Assembly (NCBI GenBank): GCA_946481275.1 | Contig: CAMLMV010000015.1 | Span: 62,001-126,000 of the forward strand | Length of the DNA: 64,000 bases | Direction of reading: 5' to 3' | From: an uncultured Massilia sp. | Lineage (GTDB): Bacteria > Pseudomonadota > Gammaproteobacteria > Burkholderiales > Burkholderiaceae | In this document: piece by piece, positions 8,049 to 16,495 of the stretch | Numbering within the stretch: the first letter of the stretch is position 1 | Layout: each line of letters begins with the position of its first letter | Program-made: the position numbers and the translations under genes | Notes under the pieces: model-generated | What the model was told of the DNA's origin: nothing | Seen by the model: only the letters and a program-made list of their open reading frames with translations | Databases searched by the model: none

Positions 8049-10745
8049 TCAGACTTCCGCCACCTGCGCCTCGGCCAGCAACGAGCGGATCTCGGGAATG
8101 CACGACCCGCAATTGCCGCCGGCCTTCGTGCACGCCGTGACGGCCGCCGCGTCGCACAGATTGTTCTGGCGGATCGCGATCTCGATCGTCTTGCGGCCCA
8201 CGCCGAAGCACGAGCACACGGTCGGTCCCGGATCGATGCCCGGCTCTTTCGCACGGCCCGCGAGGAGGCTGATGCGGTCGGCCGGCTCCAGCTGCTCCTT
8301 GTCGAACATGCTGGCGAGCCAGGTGCGGGCCGGCAGGTCGGTGCGCTGCGCGACGAACAGGCACGCTTCGATGCGGCCGTCGACGAGGTGCACGGCGCGG
8401 TACATGCCGCCGTTCTTGTCCTCGACCTCGATCCAGTCCGCGTCGTCGTCATGCACGTCCAGCAGCTTGCGCGCCCAGTCGTGCGCGGCGGCGAACGGCT
8501 TGCGGCCCGCCAGTTCGTAGCGGACGAAGTCCTTGCCCTGCACGCGCGTCCAGTTGGCCGACTCGCGCAGCGGCAGTTCCGTGCGCGACAGGATGAAACC
8601 GTACCACGTGACGCCGAACGGCTCGATGCGCACCGGCGTGTGCTTGAATTCCGGCTCGCCCGAGACCGGGTCGACGGCCGGATTGACGACGGTGCCCACG
8701 CGCGCGTCCGACGCCGTCTGGCCGCTCCAGTGGATCGGCATGAACACGCTGCCGCGCGCGATGCCGCCGCCGTGCTGCACGCGTGCCACGACGGCACCCC
8801 AATCGCTCGTCACGCGCGCGAGTTGGCCCGCCTTCACGCCGCACAGCAGCGCATCCTGCGGGTGCATGTCGATGTACGGTTCCGGAATGTGCTCGGCCAG
8901 CTTCTGCGAGCGGCCCGTGCGCGTCATCGTGTGCCACTGGTCGCGCACGCGGCCCGTGTTCAGCACGAGCGGATACTCCCCGCCCGGCAGGTGCGCCGGT
9001 GCGCGCGGCACCGTCGGCACGAAGCGCGCGCGGCCGTCGCCATGCGCGAAGCGGCCATCGCCGAACAGGCGCGCCGTGCGCTCGTTCTGCGTGCGCACCG
9101 GCCACTGGACCGGGTCGAGCGCGTCGTAGTCGGCGCGCGTCATGCCGGACAGGCCCCCGATGTCGAACAGGCGGCGGCGCTGGCCCTCGGTACCGTTCTT
9201 CCACGTGGACAGGCGCGCGTGTTCGTCGAAGATCTCGTGCGGTCCTTTGAAATCGAAACCTTCGAAACCCATGCGGCGCGCGACGTCGCACATGATGTCC
9301 CAGTCGGCGCGCGCACTGCCCGGCGCGGACAGGAACGCGCGCTGGCGCGAGATGCAGCGCTCGGAATTGGTGACGGTACCATCCTTCTCGCCCCAGCCGA
9401 GGGCCGGCAGCAGCACGTGCGCCGCCTCGTTCGTGTCCGTGCCGAGCACGATGTCGGAGGCCACGACCAGCTCGCATTTTTCCAGCGCGCGCCTGGCCTG
9501 GTCGGCGTCCGGCAGGCTCACGAGCGGATTCGTCGCCATGATCCACACGGCTTTGACTTTGCCCTCCTCGATCGCGCGGAACAGGTCGACGGCCTTCAGG
9601 CCCGGCTTGGCGGCCACGTGCGGCGAACCCCAGAACTCCTGCAGCGCGGCGCGTTGCGCGGCATCGTCGAGGTCCATGTGCGCGGCCAGCATGTTCGCGA
9701 GGCCGCCCACTTCGCGTCCGCCCATCGCATTCGGCTGACCGGTCAGCGAGAACGGCCCCATGCCCGGACGGCCGATGCGGCCCGTGATCAGGTGGCAGTT
9801 GATGATCGCATTGACCTTGTCGGCGCCGCTTGTGGACTGGTTCACGCCCATCGTGAACGCCGTCACGACCTTCTCCGTGTTCGCGAACAGGTCGTAGAAG
9901 CGCTCCAGGTCGCGCGGGTCGAGGCGGCAGGCCTTCGCCACCTCCGCCAGCGAGCCCGCCTTGCCGGCCGCGTCCAGCGCATCGGCCACGCCCGTCGTAT
10001 GGGCTTCGATGAAGCTGTCGTCCGCCGCGTGCTGGGCGAGATGGCCCAGCAGGCCGCCGAACAGCCACACGTCCGTGCCCGGCTTGACGGGCAGGTGCAG
10101 GTCGGCGATGTCGCACGTGGCCGTGCGGCGCGGATCGACGACGACGACCTTCAGTGCCGGACGGTCCTGCTTCGCGCGTGCGATGCGCTGGTACAGGGTC
10201 GGGTGGCACCAGGCGGCGTTCGAGCCGACGAGCACGATCAGGTCGGCCTGCTCGAAGTCCTCATAGCAGCCCGGCACGATGTCTTCGCCGAACGCGCGCT
10301 TGTGGCCGGCCACGGCCGACGACATGCACAGGCGCGAGTTCGTGTCGATGTTCGCGCTGCCGACATAGCCCTTCATGAACTTGTTGGCGACGTAGTAGTC
10401 CTCGGTCAGCAGCTGGCCGGAGACGTACAGTGCGACGGCGTCCGGGCCGTGCTCCGCGATCACGCGCGCAAAACCGGATGCGACCTTGTCCAGCGCCTCG
10501 TCCCACGACGCTTCGCGCAGGCCGCCTTCTTCGCGCAGCATCGGCGCGAGCAGGCGGCCGCGGTTGCCGAGCGTTTCGCCCAGTGCCGAACCTTTTACGC
10601 ACAGGCGCCCCTGGCTGGCCGGGTGCGCCGCGTCGCCCGCGATCGCGAGCGTGCCGTCCTGCCCGACCTGGGCGCTCACGCCGCAGCCGACGCCGCAGTA
10701 CGGGCACGTCGTTTTGATGGTGGTTGGGATGGCGGACAACTTCAT
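8049..10745 (-). CDS. nasA: Assimilatory nitrate reductase catalytic subunit
   Basis: The 898-residue molybdopterin enzyme reduces nitrate to nitrite in the cytoplasm. The N-terminal [4Fe-4S] motif is CPYCGVGC (Cys 14, 17, 21) with the fourth Cys in GRLCVKG near residue 49. The Mo-bis-MGD domains follow (YVGSANIDTNSRLCMSSAVAG, ITGRIGRPGMGPFSLTGQPN). At the C-terminus a BFD-like [2Fe-2S] domain is fused (VCSCFGVGRKTIEIA, then TKAGGNCGSC), as in many proteobacterial NasA/NasC enzymes. The ATG at 10745 has GAGGAG in front; an in-frame TTG at 10751 is rejected. It is the last gene of the nas operon, 13 bp after the flavoprotein gene that is its likely electron donor. Confidence 0.95.
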   Translation of the reverse strand: MKLSAIPTTIKTTCPYCGVGCGVSAQVGQDGTLAIAGDAAHPASQGRLCVKGSALGETLGNRGRLLAPMLREEGGLREASWDEALDKVASGFARVIAEHGPDAVALYVSGQLLTEDYYVANKFMKGYVGSANIDTNSRLCMSSAVAGHKRAFGEDIVPGCYEDFEQADLIVLVGSNAAWCHPTLYQRIARAKQDRPALKVVVVDPRRTATCDIADLHLPVKPGTDVWLFGGLLGHLAQHAADDSFIEAHTTGVADALDAAGKAGSLAEVAKACRLDPRDLERFYDLFANTEKVVTAFTMGVNQSTSGADKVNAIINCHLITGRIGRPGMGPFSLTGQPNAMGGREVGGLANMLAAHMDLDDAAQRAALQEFWGSPHVAAKPGLKAVDLFRAIEEGKVKAVWIMATNPLVSLPDADQARRALEKCELVVASDIVLGTDTNEAAHVLLPALGWGEKDGTVTNSERCISRQRAFLSAPGSARADWDIMCDVARRMGFEGFDFKGPHEIFDEHARLSTWKNGTEGQRRRLFDIGGLSGMTRADYDALDPVQWPVRTQNERTARLFGDGRFAHGDGRARFVPTVPRAPAHLPGGEYPLVLNTGRVRDQWHTMTRTGRSQKLAEHIPEPYIDMHPQDALLCGVKAGQLARVTSDWGAVVARVQHGGGIARGSVFMPIHWSGQTASDARVGTVVNPAVDPVSGEPEFKHTPVRIEPFGVTWYGFILSRTELPLRESANWTRVQGKDFVRYELAGRKPFAAAHDWARKLLDVHDDDADWIEVEDKNGGMYRAVHLVDGRIEACLFVAQRTDLPARTWLASMFDKEQLEPADRISLLAGRAKEPGIDPGPTVCSCFGVGRKTIEIAIRQNNLCDAAAVTACTKAGGNCGSCIPEIRSLLAEAQVAEV

Positions 10746-10758
10746 GTGCAACTCCTCG

Positions 10759-11964
10759 TCAGGCCGCTCGGCCGAACAGCAACTGGTCGCGGATGGACGA
10801 GATGTCCGTCCGCTGTTGAATCAGGTCGAAGTACCAGGGACCGTCCGCGACGTCCCCGTACAACACGGCGCCCGTCAGGCGGTTGCCCGCGACGACGAGG
10901 CGTTTATAGATGCCGCCACGGCGGTCGCGCAGCACCAGGTCTTCGCTGCCTTCCCCGCCGACGATGTCGCCGGCCGAGTACAGGTCGACGCCCGTCACCT
11001 TCAGCTTCGTCGCGGTGGCCTGCTGCACGTAGCGGCGGTGGCCGGCGCCCGCGAGGTGGGCGGCGGCGACGCGCGCCTGGTCCCAGATCGGTGCCACGAG
11101 GCCGAACGTGGCGCGGCGGTGCTGCACGCATTCGCCGACGGCGTACACGCGCGGGTCATAGGTCTGCAGGGTGTCGTCGACGACGATCGCCCGCTCGCAG
11201 TGCAGGCCGGCGGCCTTCGCCAGCTCGACGTTCGGGCGCACGCCGGCCGCCATCACGACGAGGTCGGCGTCCACCGTCTCGCCATCCTCGAAACGCACGG
11301 CGCGTACGCGCTCGTCGCCCTCGATGGCGGCGGTCTGGCGGTTCAGCAGGATGCGCAGGCCGCGCTGTTCCAGGGTCGCGCGCAGCAGTTCGGCGGCGGG
11401 CGGATCGAGCTGCTGGTTCATCAGGCTGCCCGTCACGTGGACGACGGCGACTTCCATGCCCTGGCGCAGCAGGCCGTTGGCCGCTTCCAGGCCGAGCAGG
11501 CCGCCGCCGATGACGACGGCCTTCCCGCCCGCGCGCGCGGCCTCCAGCATGGTGTCGACGTCGCTGATGTCGCGGAAGCCGATCACGCCCGGCAACTGGT
11601 GGCCCGGCACCGGCACGATGAACGGCTTCGAACCGGTGGCGATCAACAGGCGGTCGTACGGCACGGCGAGGCCCGAGGCGGCGTGCACGACGCGCTTCTT
11701 GCGGTCGATGCGCACGACCGGATCGCCCGCGTGCAGGGTGATGCCGTTGGCGTCGTACCATTCACGCGTGTTGAGCATGATGTCGTCGACGGTTTTCTCG
11801 CCGGCGAGCACGGGCGACAGCAGGATGCGGTTGTAATTCCCGTGCGGCTCCGCGCCGAACACGGTGATGCGGTACATGTCGGGCGCGAGCTTCAGGAGCT
11901 CCTCGACCGTGCGCATGCCCGCCATGCCGTTGCCGATGACGACCAGGCGCGGATGCGTCTTCAT
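10759..11964 (-). CDS. NasB-like FAD/NAD(P)-dependent oxidoreductase
   Basis: This 401-residue flavoprotein has two Rossmann motifs, GNGMAGMRTVEEL near the N-terminus and GGGLLGLEAANGL near residue 152, the layout of rubredoxin-type NAD reductases and of the first domain of NirB. It lacks the BFD and siroheme domains. It sits between nirD (ATG directly after the nirD stop, TAAATG) and nasA. By comparison with NasB/NasC systems it most likely passes electrons from NAD(P)H to nitrate reductase through the fused [2Fe-2S] domain of NasA. The gene name differs between systems, so none is assigned. A role as second NirB-like donor is possible. Confidence 0.85.
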   Translation of the reverse strand: MKTHPRLVVIGNGMAGMRTVEELLKLAPDMYRITVFGAEPHGNYNRILLSPVLAGEKTVDDIMLNTREWYDANGITLHAGDPVVRIDRKKRVVHAASGLAVPYDRLLIATGSKPFIVPVPGHQLPGVIGFRDISDVDTMLEAARAGGKAVVIGGGLLGLEAANGLLRQGMEVAVVHVTGSLMNQQLDPPAAELLRATLEQRGLRILLNRQTAAIEGDERVRAVRFEDGETVDADLVVMAAGVRPNVELAKAAGLHCERAIVVDDTLQTYDPRVYAVGECVQHRRATFGLVAPIWDQARVAAAHLAGAGHRRYVQQATATKLKVTGVDLYSAGDIVGGEGSEDLVLRDRRGGIYKRLVVAGNRLTGAVLYGDVADGPWYFDLIQQRTDISSIRDQLLFGRAA

Positions 11965-12312
11965 TTACGCACCTACCCAGACCTTGCCGTCTTCGACGCG
12001 CACCGGGTAGCTCGACACCGAGTGGTGCGGCGCTTCCAGGCATTCGCCGGTCTGCAGGTCGAAGTGCTGCTTGTAGATCGGCGAGGCGACGACGATGCGC
12101 TCGCCGATGCTGCCGACCAGGCCGCGCGACAGCACGGCGGCGTCCGAGTTCGGATCGTAGTTATCGATGGCGAACACGCGCGGCTCCTCGGCGCCCACGC
12201 GGAACACGGCCACCTGGCGGCCGTTCAGCAGGGCGGCGACGCCCGTGTCCGGGACGATCTGGTCGAGCGAGCAGACGGCGTTCCACTGATTGAGTTGAAT
12301 ATCGCGGTGCAT
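11965..12312 (-). CDS. nirD: Nitrite reductase (NADH) small subunit
   Basis: The 115-residue protein has a Rieske-like fold without the Cys/His cluster ligands, as usual for NirD. The key stretches are GVAALLNGRQVAVFRV, FAIDNYDPNSDAAVLSRG and IVVASPIYKQHFDLQTGEC; the last keeps the HF-LxTG loop but lacks the second ligand pair. It assembles with NirB to reduce nitrite to ammonium. It lies 26 bp after nirB and its stop codon touches the start of the following flavoprotein gene, so translation is probably coupled. Confidence 0.95.
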   Translation of the reverse strand: MHRDIQLNQWNAVCSLDQIVPDTGVAALLNGRQVAVFRVGAEEPRVFAIDNYDPNSDAAVLSRGLVGSIGERIVVASPIYKQHFDLQTGECLEAPHHSVSSYPVRVEDGKVWVGA

Positions 12313-12338
12313 GGTGTTCTCCTGTTCCAGTCGTTAGA

Positions 12339-14876
12339 TCAAGCTGCTGCAATCGGGATGACGCGGCGGCGCTCGTCGGGCGTGGCCGGACGGATCTGGC
12401 CGCGCTCCGGCATGAACACGACGTTGTCGTCCGTGCCCTCGGTGTTGACGAAGCTGCGGAAGCGCTGGCGCACGGCCGGGTCCTCGACGGCGTTCTTCCA
12501 CTCGTCGGCGTAGGTGTCGACCACGCGCTGCATGTCGGCTTCCAGTTCGGCGGCGATGCCCAGCTTGTCGTCGACGACGACCTGCTTCAGGTACTCCAGG
12601 CCGCCCTCCAGGTTCTCGCGCCACGTGCTGGTGCGCTGCAGGCGGTCTGCGGTGCGCACGTAGAACATCAGGAAGCGGTCGACCAGCTTCACGACGGTCG
12701 CTTCATCCAGGTCCGATGCGATGAGTTCCGCGTGGCGGGGCTTCATGCCGCCGTTGCCGCACACGTACAGGTTCCAGCCCTTCTCGGTGGCGATCAGGCC
12801 CACGTCCTTGCCCTGCGCCTCGGCGCATTCGCGGGTGCAGCCGGAGACGCCGAACTTGATCTTGTGCGGCGCGCGCAGGCCCTTGTAGCGGTTTTCCAGC
12901 GCGATGGCGAAGCCGACGGAATCGCCCACGCCGTAGCGGCACCACGTCGAGCCGACGCACGATTTCACGGTGCGCAGCGACTTGCCGTAGGCGTGGCCGG
13001 ATTCGAAGCCGGCCGCGATCAGTTCTTCCCAGATCGCCGGCAGCTGGTCCACGCGGGCACCGAACAGGTCGACGCGCTGGCCGCCCGTGATCTTGGTGTA
13101 CAGGCCGTATTTCTTGGCGACCGCGCCCACGGCGATCAGGCCGTCCGGCGTCACTTCGCCGCCCGGCATGCGCGGGACGACGGAATACGTGCCGTCCTTC
13201 TGGATGTTGCCGAGGAAGTAGTCGTTCGAATCCTGCAGGCTCGCGTGCTCGGGCTTCAGCACGAAATCGTTCCACGTCGACGCGAGGATGTTGGCGGCGA
13301 CCGGCTTGCAGATGTCGCAGCCCAGGCCCTTGCCGTGCTTGTGCAGCAGTTCGGTAAAACTCTTGATGCCGCCCACGCGGATCAGGTGGTGCAGTTCCTG
13401 GCGCGAGTACGGGAAGTGTTCGCACAGGTGGTTGTTGACGGCCATGCCGGCCTTCGCCATCTCGGACTTCATGATCTGCGTGACGAGCGGCACGCAGCCG
13501 CCGCACGACGTGCCCGCGTTCGTGCACGACTTGATCGCACCGATGTCGCAGGCGCCGCCGGCGACGGCATCGGCGATCGTGCCCTTGGTGACGGCATTGC
13601 ACGAGCAGACCTGCGCGGCTGCGGGCAGCGCATCGACGCCCAGCGCCGGACGGGAACCGCCCTCAAGCTGCGGCAGGATCAGGAATTCCGGCGATTCCGG
13701 CAGTTCCATATCGTTCAGCATCATCTGCAGCAGGCTGCCGTATTCGGCCGCGTCGCCGATCAGCACGGCGCCCAGCAGCTTCTTGCCGCAGTCGGACACG
13801 ACGATCTTTTTATAGACCTGCTTGCGCTCGTCCGTGAACTGGAAGCTGCGCGCGCCCGGCGTGTTGCCGTGGGCGTCGCCGATCGACGCGACGTCCACGC
13901 CCATCAGTTTCAGCTTCGTGCTCATGTCGGCGCCGGCGAATGCGGCTTCCTGGCCGATCAGCGCGCGTGCGACGATGCGCGCCATTTCATAGCCCGGTGC
14001 GACGAGGCCGAAGGTCTGGCCGCCCCACGAGGCGCACTCGCCGATGGCGTAGATGTGCGGGTCGGACGCGAGGCAGGCGTCGTCGATGGCGATGCCGCCG
14101 CGCGGGCCCAGTGCCAGGCCGGCGGCCTTGGCCAGTTCGTCGCGCGGGCGGATGCCGGCCGAGAACACGATCATGTCGGCTTCGAGGAAGCTGCCGTCCG
14201 CGAATTCCATGCGGTGCGTGGCCGACTCGCCGGCGACGATCTGCAGCGTGTTCTTCTGCGTGTGGACGTTGACGCCCAGTTCTTCGATCTTCCTGCGCAG
14301 CACGCGGCCACCGAGGTCGTCGACCTGCACGGCCATCAGGCGCGGCGCGAATTCGACGACGTGCGTGTCGAGGTTCATGTCGCGCAGCGCCTTGGCGCAT
14401 TCGAGGCCCAGCAGGCCGCCGCCGACGACGACGCCGGTCTTCGAACGGGCGCCGCATTCCGTCATCTTTTCCAGGTCTTCGATGGTGCGGTAGACGAAGA
14501 TGTCGTTGCGCTCCTTGCCCGGGACCGGCGGCACGAACGGGTACGAGCCCGTCGCGAACACCAGCTTGTCGTAGGCCAGCACTTCGCCATCGGCCAGCGT
14601 GACGGTCCGCGAGTCCCGGTCGACGGCGACGGCCTTCGCGTTCAGCTTCAGGTCGACCTGGCCGGCGTGCTGCTCGAAGAAGCCCGGTGCGACGAGCGAC
14701 AGCTGGTCGGCCGTGGTGCCCGAGAAGAACGAGGACAGGTGCACGCGGTCGTAGGCCGGGCGCGGTTCCTCGCACAGCACGGTAACGTGGAAATGGGCAT
14801 CCTGCTTGGCTTCCGCGAACAGGGTTTCGAGGAATTTGTGGCCCACCATGCCGTGGCCGATGACGATCAGTTTCAT
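12339..14876 (-). CDS. nirB: Nitrite reductase (NADH) large subunit
   Basis: From the ATG at 14876 (AGGAG seven bases upstream) this is an 845-residue siroheme protein. Order: FAD/NAD-binding module (VIGHGMVGHKFLE; second Rossmann GGGLLGLECAKAL), BFD-like [2Fe-2S] domain around residues 425-475 (CSCNAVTKGTIADAV, then TNAGTSCGGC), ferredoxin-like half domain, then the siroheme/[4Fe-4S] domain with the four ligands in CVGSTWC and CTREC. It reduces nitrite to ammonium with NADH in the cytoplasm, with NirD as partner. It is 30 bp downstream of narK in the nas operon. Longer in-frame starts exist but lack a ribosome-binding site. Confidence 0.96.
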   Translation of the reverse strand: MKLIVIGHGMVGHKFLETLFAEAKQDAHFHVTVLCEEPRPAYDRVHLSSFFSGTTADQLSLVAPGFFEQHAGQVDLKLNAKAVAVDRDSRTVTLADGEVLAYDKLVFATGSYPFVPPVPGKERNDIFVYRTIEDLEKMTECGARSKTGVVVGGGLLGLECAKALRDMNLDTHVVEFAPRLMAVQVDDLGGRVLRRKIEELGVNVHTQKNTLQIVAGESATHRMEFADGSFLEADMIVFSAGIRPRDELAKAAGLALGPRGGIAIDDACLASDPHIYAIGECASWGGQTFGLVAPGYEMARIVARALIGQEAAFAGADMSTKLKLMGVDVASIGDAHGNTPGARSFQFTDERKQVYKKIVVSDCGKKLLGAVLIGDAAEYGSLLQMMLNDMELPESPEFLILPQLEGGSRPALGVDALPAAAQVCSCNAVTKGTIADAVAGGACDIGAIKSCTNAGTSCGGCVPLVTQIMKSEMAKAGMAVNNHLCEHFPYSRQELHHLIRVGGIKSFTELLHKHGKGLGCDICKPVAANILASTWNDFVLKPEHASLQDSNDYFLGNIQKDGTYSVVPRMPGGEVTPDGLIAVGAVAKKYGLYTKITGGQRVDLFGARVDQLPAIWEELIAAGFESGHAYGKSLRTVKSCVGSTWCRYGVGDSVGFAIALENRYKGLRAPHKIKFGVSGCTRECAEAQGKDVGLIATEKGWNLYVCGNGGMKPRHAELIASDLDEATVVKLVDRFLMFYVRTADRLQRTSTWRENLEGGLEYLKQVVVDDKLGIAAELEADMQRVVDTYADEWKNAVEDPAVRQRFRSFVNTEGTDDNVVFMPERGQIRPATPDERRRVIPIAAA

Positions 14877-14906
14877 GTTGCGACTCCTATGCTGCAATGA
14901 CTTGGT

Positions 14907-16202
14907 TCAGGCGGCGGCGGGTGCCGGCGTTTCGGGGGCGGTCAGCGTGAAGCGCACGCCGATCGCGCACAGCGCCGAGACGAGCACGGCACCGCCGAGG
15001 ATCAGGAGGGTCTGGCGCACGTCGCCCGTGCCCTTCATCAGGAAGCCGGCCAGCACGGCGCCGACGTTGCCGCCCGCGCCGACGATGCCGGCCACGCCGC
15101 CCAGCGCTTTCGGGTTCACGAACGGCACCAGTGCGTAGGTCGAGCCGCACGCCATGTGGGTGCACAGGCCGAAGGCGAGCATGGCGACGATGGCCAGCGT
15201 GACGCTGGTCGTCTGCGAGAACCACAGCAGGCCCAGGCCCTCGCCCAGCATCAGGACGAACAGCAGGTTCACGCGGGAATTCAGGTTGCCGCGGGCTGCG
15301 ACCTTGTCCGAGATCCAGCCGCCCAGGGCACGGGCGAACAGGGCCAGCAGGCCGAAGCTGCCGGCGGCCATGCCGGCCTGCTTCAGCGACAGGCCGAAGT
15401 GGTCGACGTAGTACGTGGCGGCCACGTTGTGGATGAACAGTTCGATGCCGAAGCAGGCGCCGTAGGTGATGAACAGCAGCCAGGCGCGGTAGTTGCGGCA
15501 GGCTTCGAAGAAGCTCGCCCAGCCGCCCTTGCCGCCCGCTTCGAACGGCACGCCGGCGGCGCGCAGTTCCGTGAAGTTACCTTCCGGGCAATCCTGGGTG
15601 AATTTGTAGTAGACGACGGCCATGATGAGCATCAGCACGCCCGGCACGACCAGGGCGGCACGCCAGCCCATCGTCTCGTTCACGCCCAGCATGACCATGG
15701 CGCCCATGATCAGCGGCATCGTGGCCTGCGCGACGCCGCCGCCGCTGTTGCCCCAGCCGGCCGATGCCGCGTTGGCGGTGCCGACGACCTTCGGGCCGAA
15801 CATGACGGAGGTGTGATACTGGGTGATCACGAAGCTGGCGCCGACGGCACCGATGCCGAGGCGGAACAGCAGGAAGCTTTCATAGCTCTGGGCCATGGCG
15901 ACGCCCAGCACGGGGATCGCGCCCAGCGCCAGCAGGCCGGTGTAGGCCTTGCGCGGACCGAAGCGGTCGCACAGCGGGCCGATGATCAGGCGCACGATGA
16001 TCGTGATGGCGACGGCCGCGATGTTGATATCGGCGATCTGGCTGACCGACAGGTGGAACTCACCCTTGATCACCGGCATCAGCGGTGCGCAGGCGAACCA
16101 GGCGAAGAAGCAGACGAAGAAGGCCACCCAGGTCAGGTGGAATGCGCGCATCTGGGGCGTATCAAAGGAAAATAGCTTGATACTGTTTGCTTTGCCGGCC
16201 AT
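14907..16202 (-). CDS. Nitrate/nitrite MFS transporter (NarK/NasA type)
   Basis: This 431-residue, 12-helix transporter belongs to the nitrate/nitrite porter family. Signatures visible are FFAWFACAPLMPVI in helix 1, the helix 2-3 loop GPLCDRFGPRKAYTG, and the glycine-rich nitrate signature AGWGNSGGGVAQATMPL around residue 147; a second, weaker glycine-rich stretch (GVAGIVGAGGNVGAVLAG) follows near residue 375. It imports nitrate for assimilation. It is the first structural gene after the RNA leader with hexaloops and terminator, so expression of the operon from here on should depend on antitermination. The start at 16202 has AAGGG nine bases upstream. Confidence 0.93.
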   Translation of the reverse strand: MAGKANSIKLFSFDTPQMRAFHLTWVAFFVCFFAWFACAPLMPVIKGEFHLSVSQIADINIAAVAITIIVRLIIGPLCDRFGPRKAYTGLLALGAIPVLGVAMAQSYESFLLFRLGIGAVGASFVITQYHTSVMFGPKVVGTANAASAGWGNSGGGVAQATMPLIMGAMVMLGVNETMGWRAALVVPGVLMLIMAVVYYKFTQDCPEGNFTELRAAGVPFEAGGKGGWASFFEACRNYRAWLLFITYGACFGIELFIHNVAATYYVDHFGLSLKQAGMAAGSFGLLALFARALGGWISDKVAARGNLNSRVNLLFVLMLGEGLGLLWFSQTTSVTLAIVAMLAFGLCTHMACGSTYALVPFVNPKALGGVAGIVGAGGNVGAVLAGFLMKGTGDVRQTLLILGGAVLVSALCAIGVRFTLTAPETPAPAAA

Positions 16203-16220
16203 GTTGTTATTCCCTTCTTG

Positions 16221-16293
16221 AAAACGAAAAGGCGCCCGCTGCCTGGCCGCGAAGACGATTCCAGAAATCGTTCAAGCGGGTGCAGCGGACGCC
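16221..16293 (-). terminator. Intrinsic terminator inside the nas operon leader
   Basis: On the minus-strand transcript GGCGTCCGCTGC (16293-16282) pairs with GCAGCGGGCGCC (16242-16231), a 12-bp stem with one G-U pair. The U-rich tract TTTTCGTTTT follows directly. The 39-nt apical part holds its own 6-bp hairpin (ACGATT/AATCGT). The structure lies 19 bases before the narK start codon and downstream of two hexaloop hairpins, the arrangement of ANTAR-controlled leaders. It should stop transcription unless the regulator intervenes. Confidence 0.85.
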
Positions 16294-16304
16294 GTTGTCC
16301 TGTT

Positions 16305-16355
16305 GCCGGTCCCTCGTTGGACCGGCGCTTTTTACTCAGGGATCGCCGTTGATCC
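16305..16355 (-). promoter_or_regulatory. Two-hexaloop ANTAR target RNA in the nas leader
   Basis: Two hairpins with 6-nt loops lie in tandem on the transcript. The first (16355-16340) has stem GGATC/GATCC and loop AACGGC. The second (16326-16305) has stem GCCGGTCC/GGACCGGC and loop AACGAG. The linker is 13 nt. Both loops have A at position 1 and G at position 4, the residues known to be required for ANTAR protein binding in NasR/EutV/AmiR-type systems. The terminator starts 11 nt further on. The RNA is probably bound by the NasT protein encoded just upstream to prevent termination. Confidence 0.85.
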
Positions 16356-16475
16356 TTTACCTCCCTATGTGCAAGACCCGTGCCAGATGGTTTACCGGGG
16401 GTAGATCGTATTGACCGGGCCTTGCACGCTTCATTGCAGTGCACCATGCACGCTCATGGCGCACCGGTTCGATGC

Positions 16476-16495
16476 GGTGCATGCCGCTATGCACC
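16476..16495 (-). promoter_or_regulatory. Third hexaloop-type hairpin across the nasS stop codon
   Basis: GGTGCAT and ATGCACC form a perfect 7-bp stem around a 6-nt loop that reads AGCGGC on the transcript, again with A1 and G4. It overlaps the last codons and stop (16487-16489) of nasS and lies about 120 nt before the tandem pair. An overlapping alternative pairing (GCACC-N10-GGTGC, 16461-16480) exists. It may be a processing or weak termination hairpin, or a further ANTAR contact; function is unproven. Confidence 0.4.

Noticed and set aside
8049..8230. Separate ferredoxin-like gene at the end of nasA
   Set aside because: The BFD-like cysteine cluster is in frame with nasA and such fusions are common in the family.
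8388..11513. Open frame of about 1,040 codons antisense to nasA and the flavoprotein gene
   Set aside because: High GC removes stop codons on the opposite strand. The translation is rich in Arg/Ala/His without domains, and the sense genes are certain.
16440..16480. NtrC or sigma-54 site before the nas leader
   Set aside because: GCACC-N10-GGTGC has the wrong spacing for NtrC and no GG-N10-GC element is found at a suitable position.
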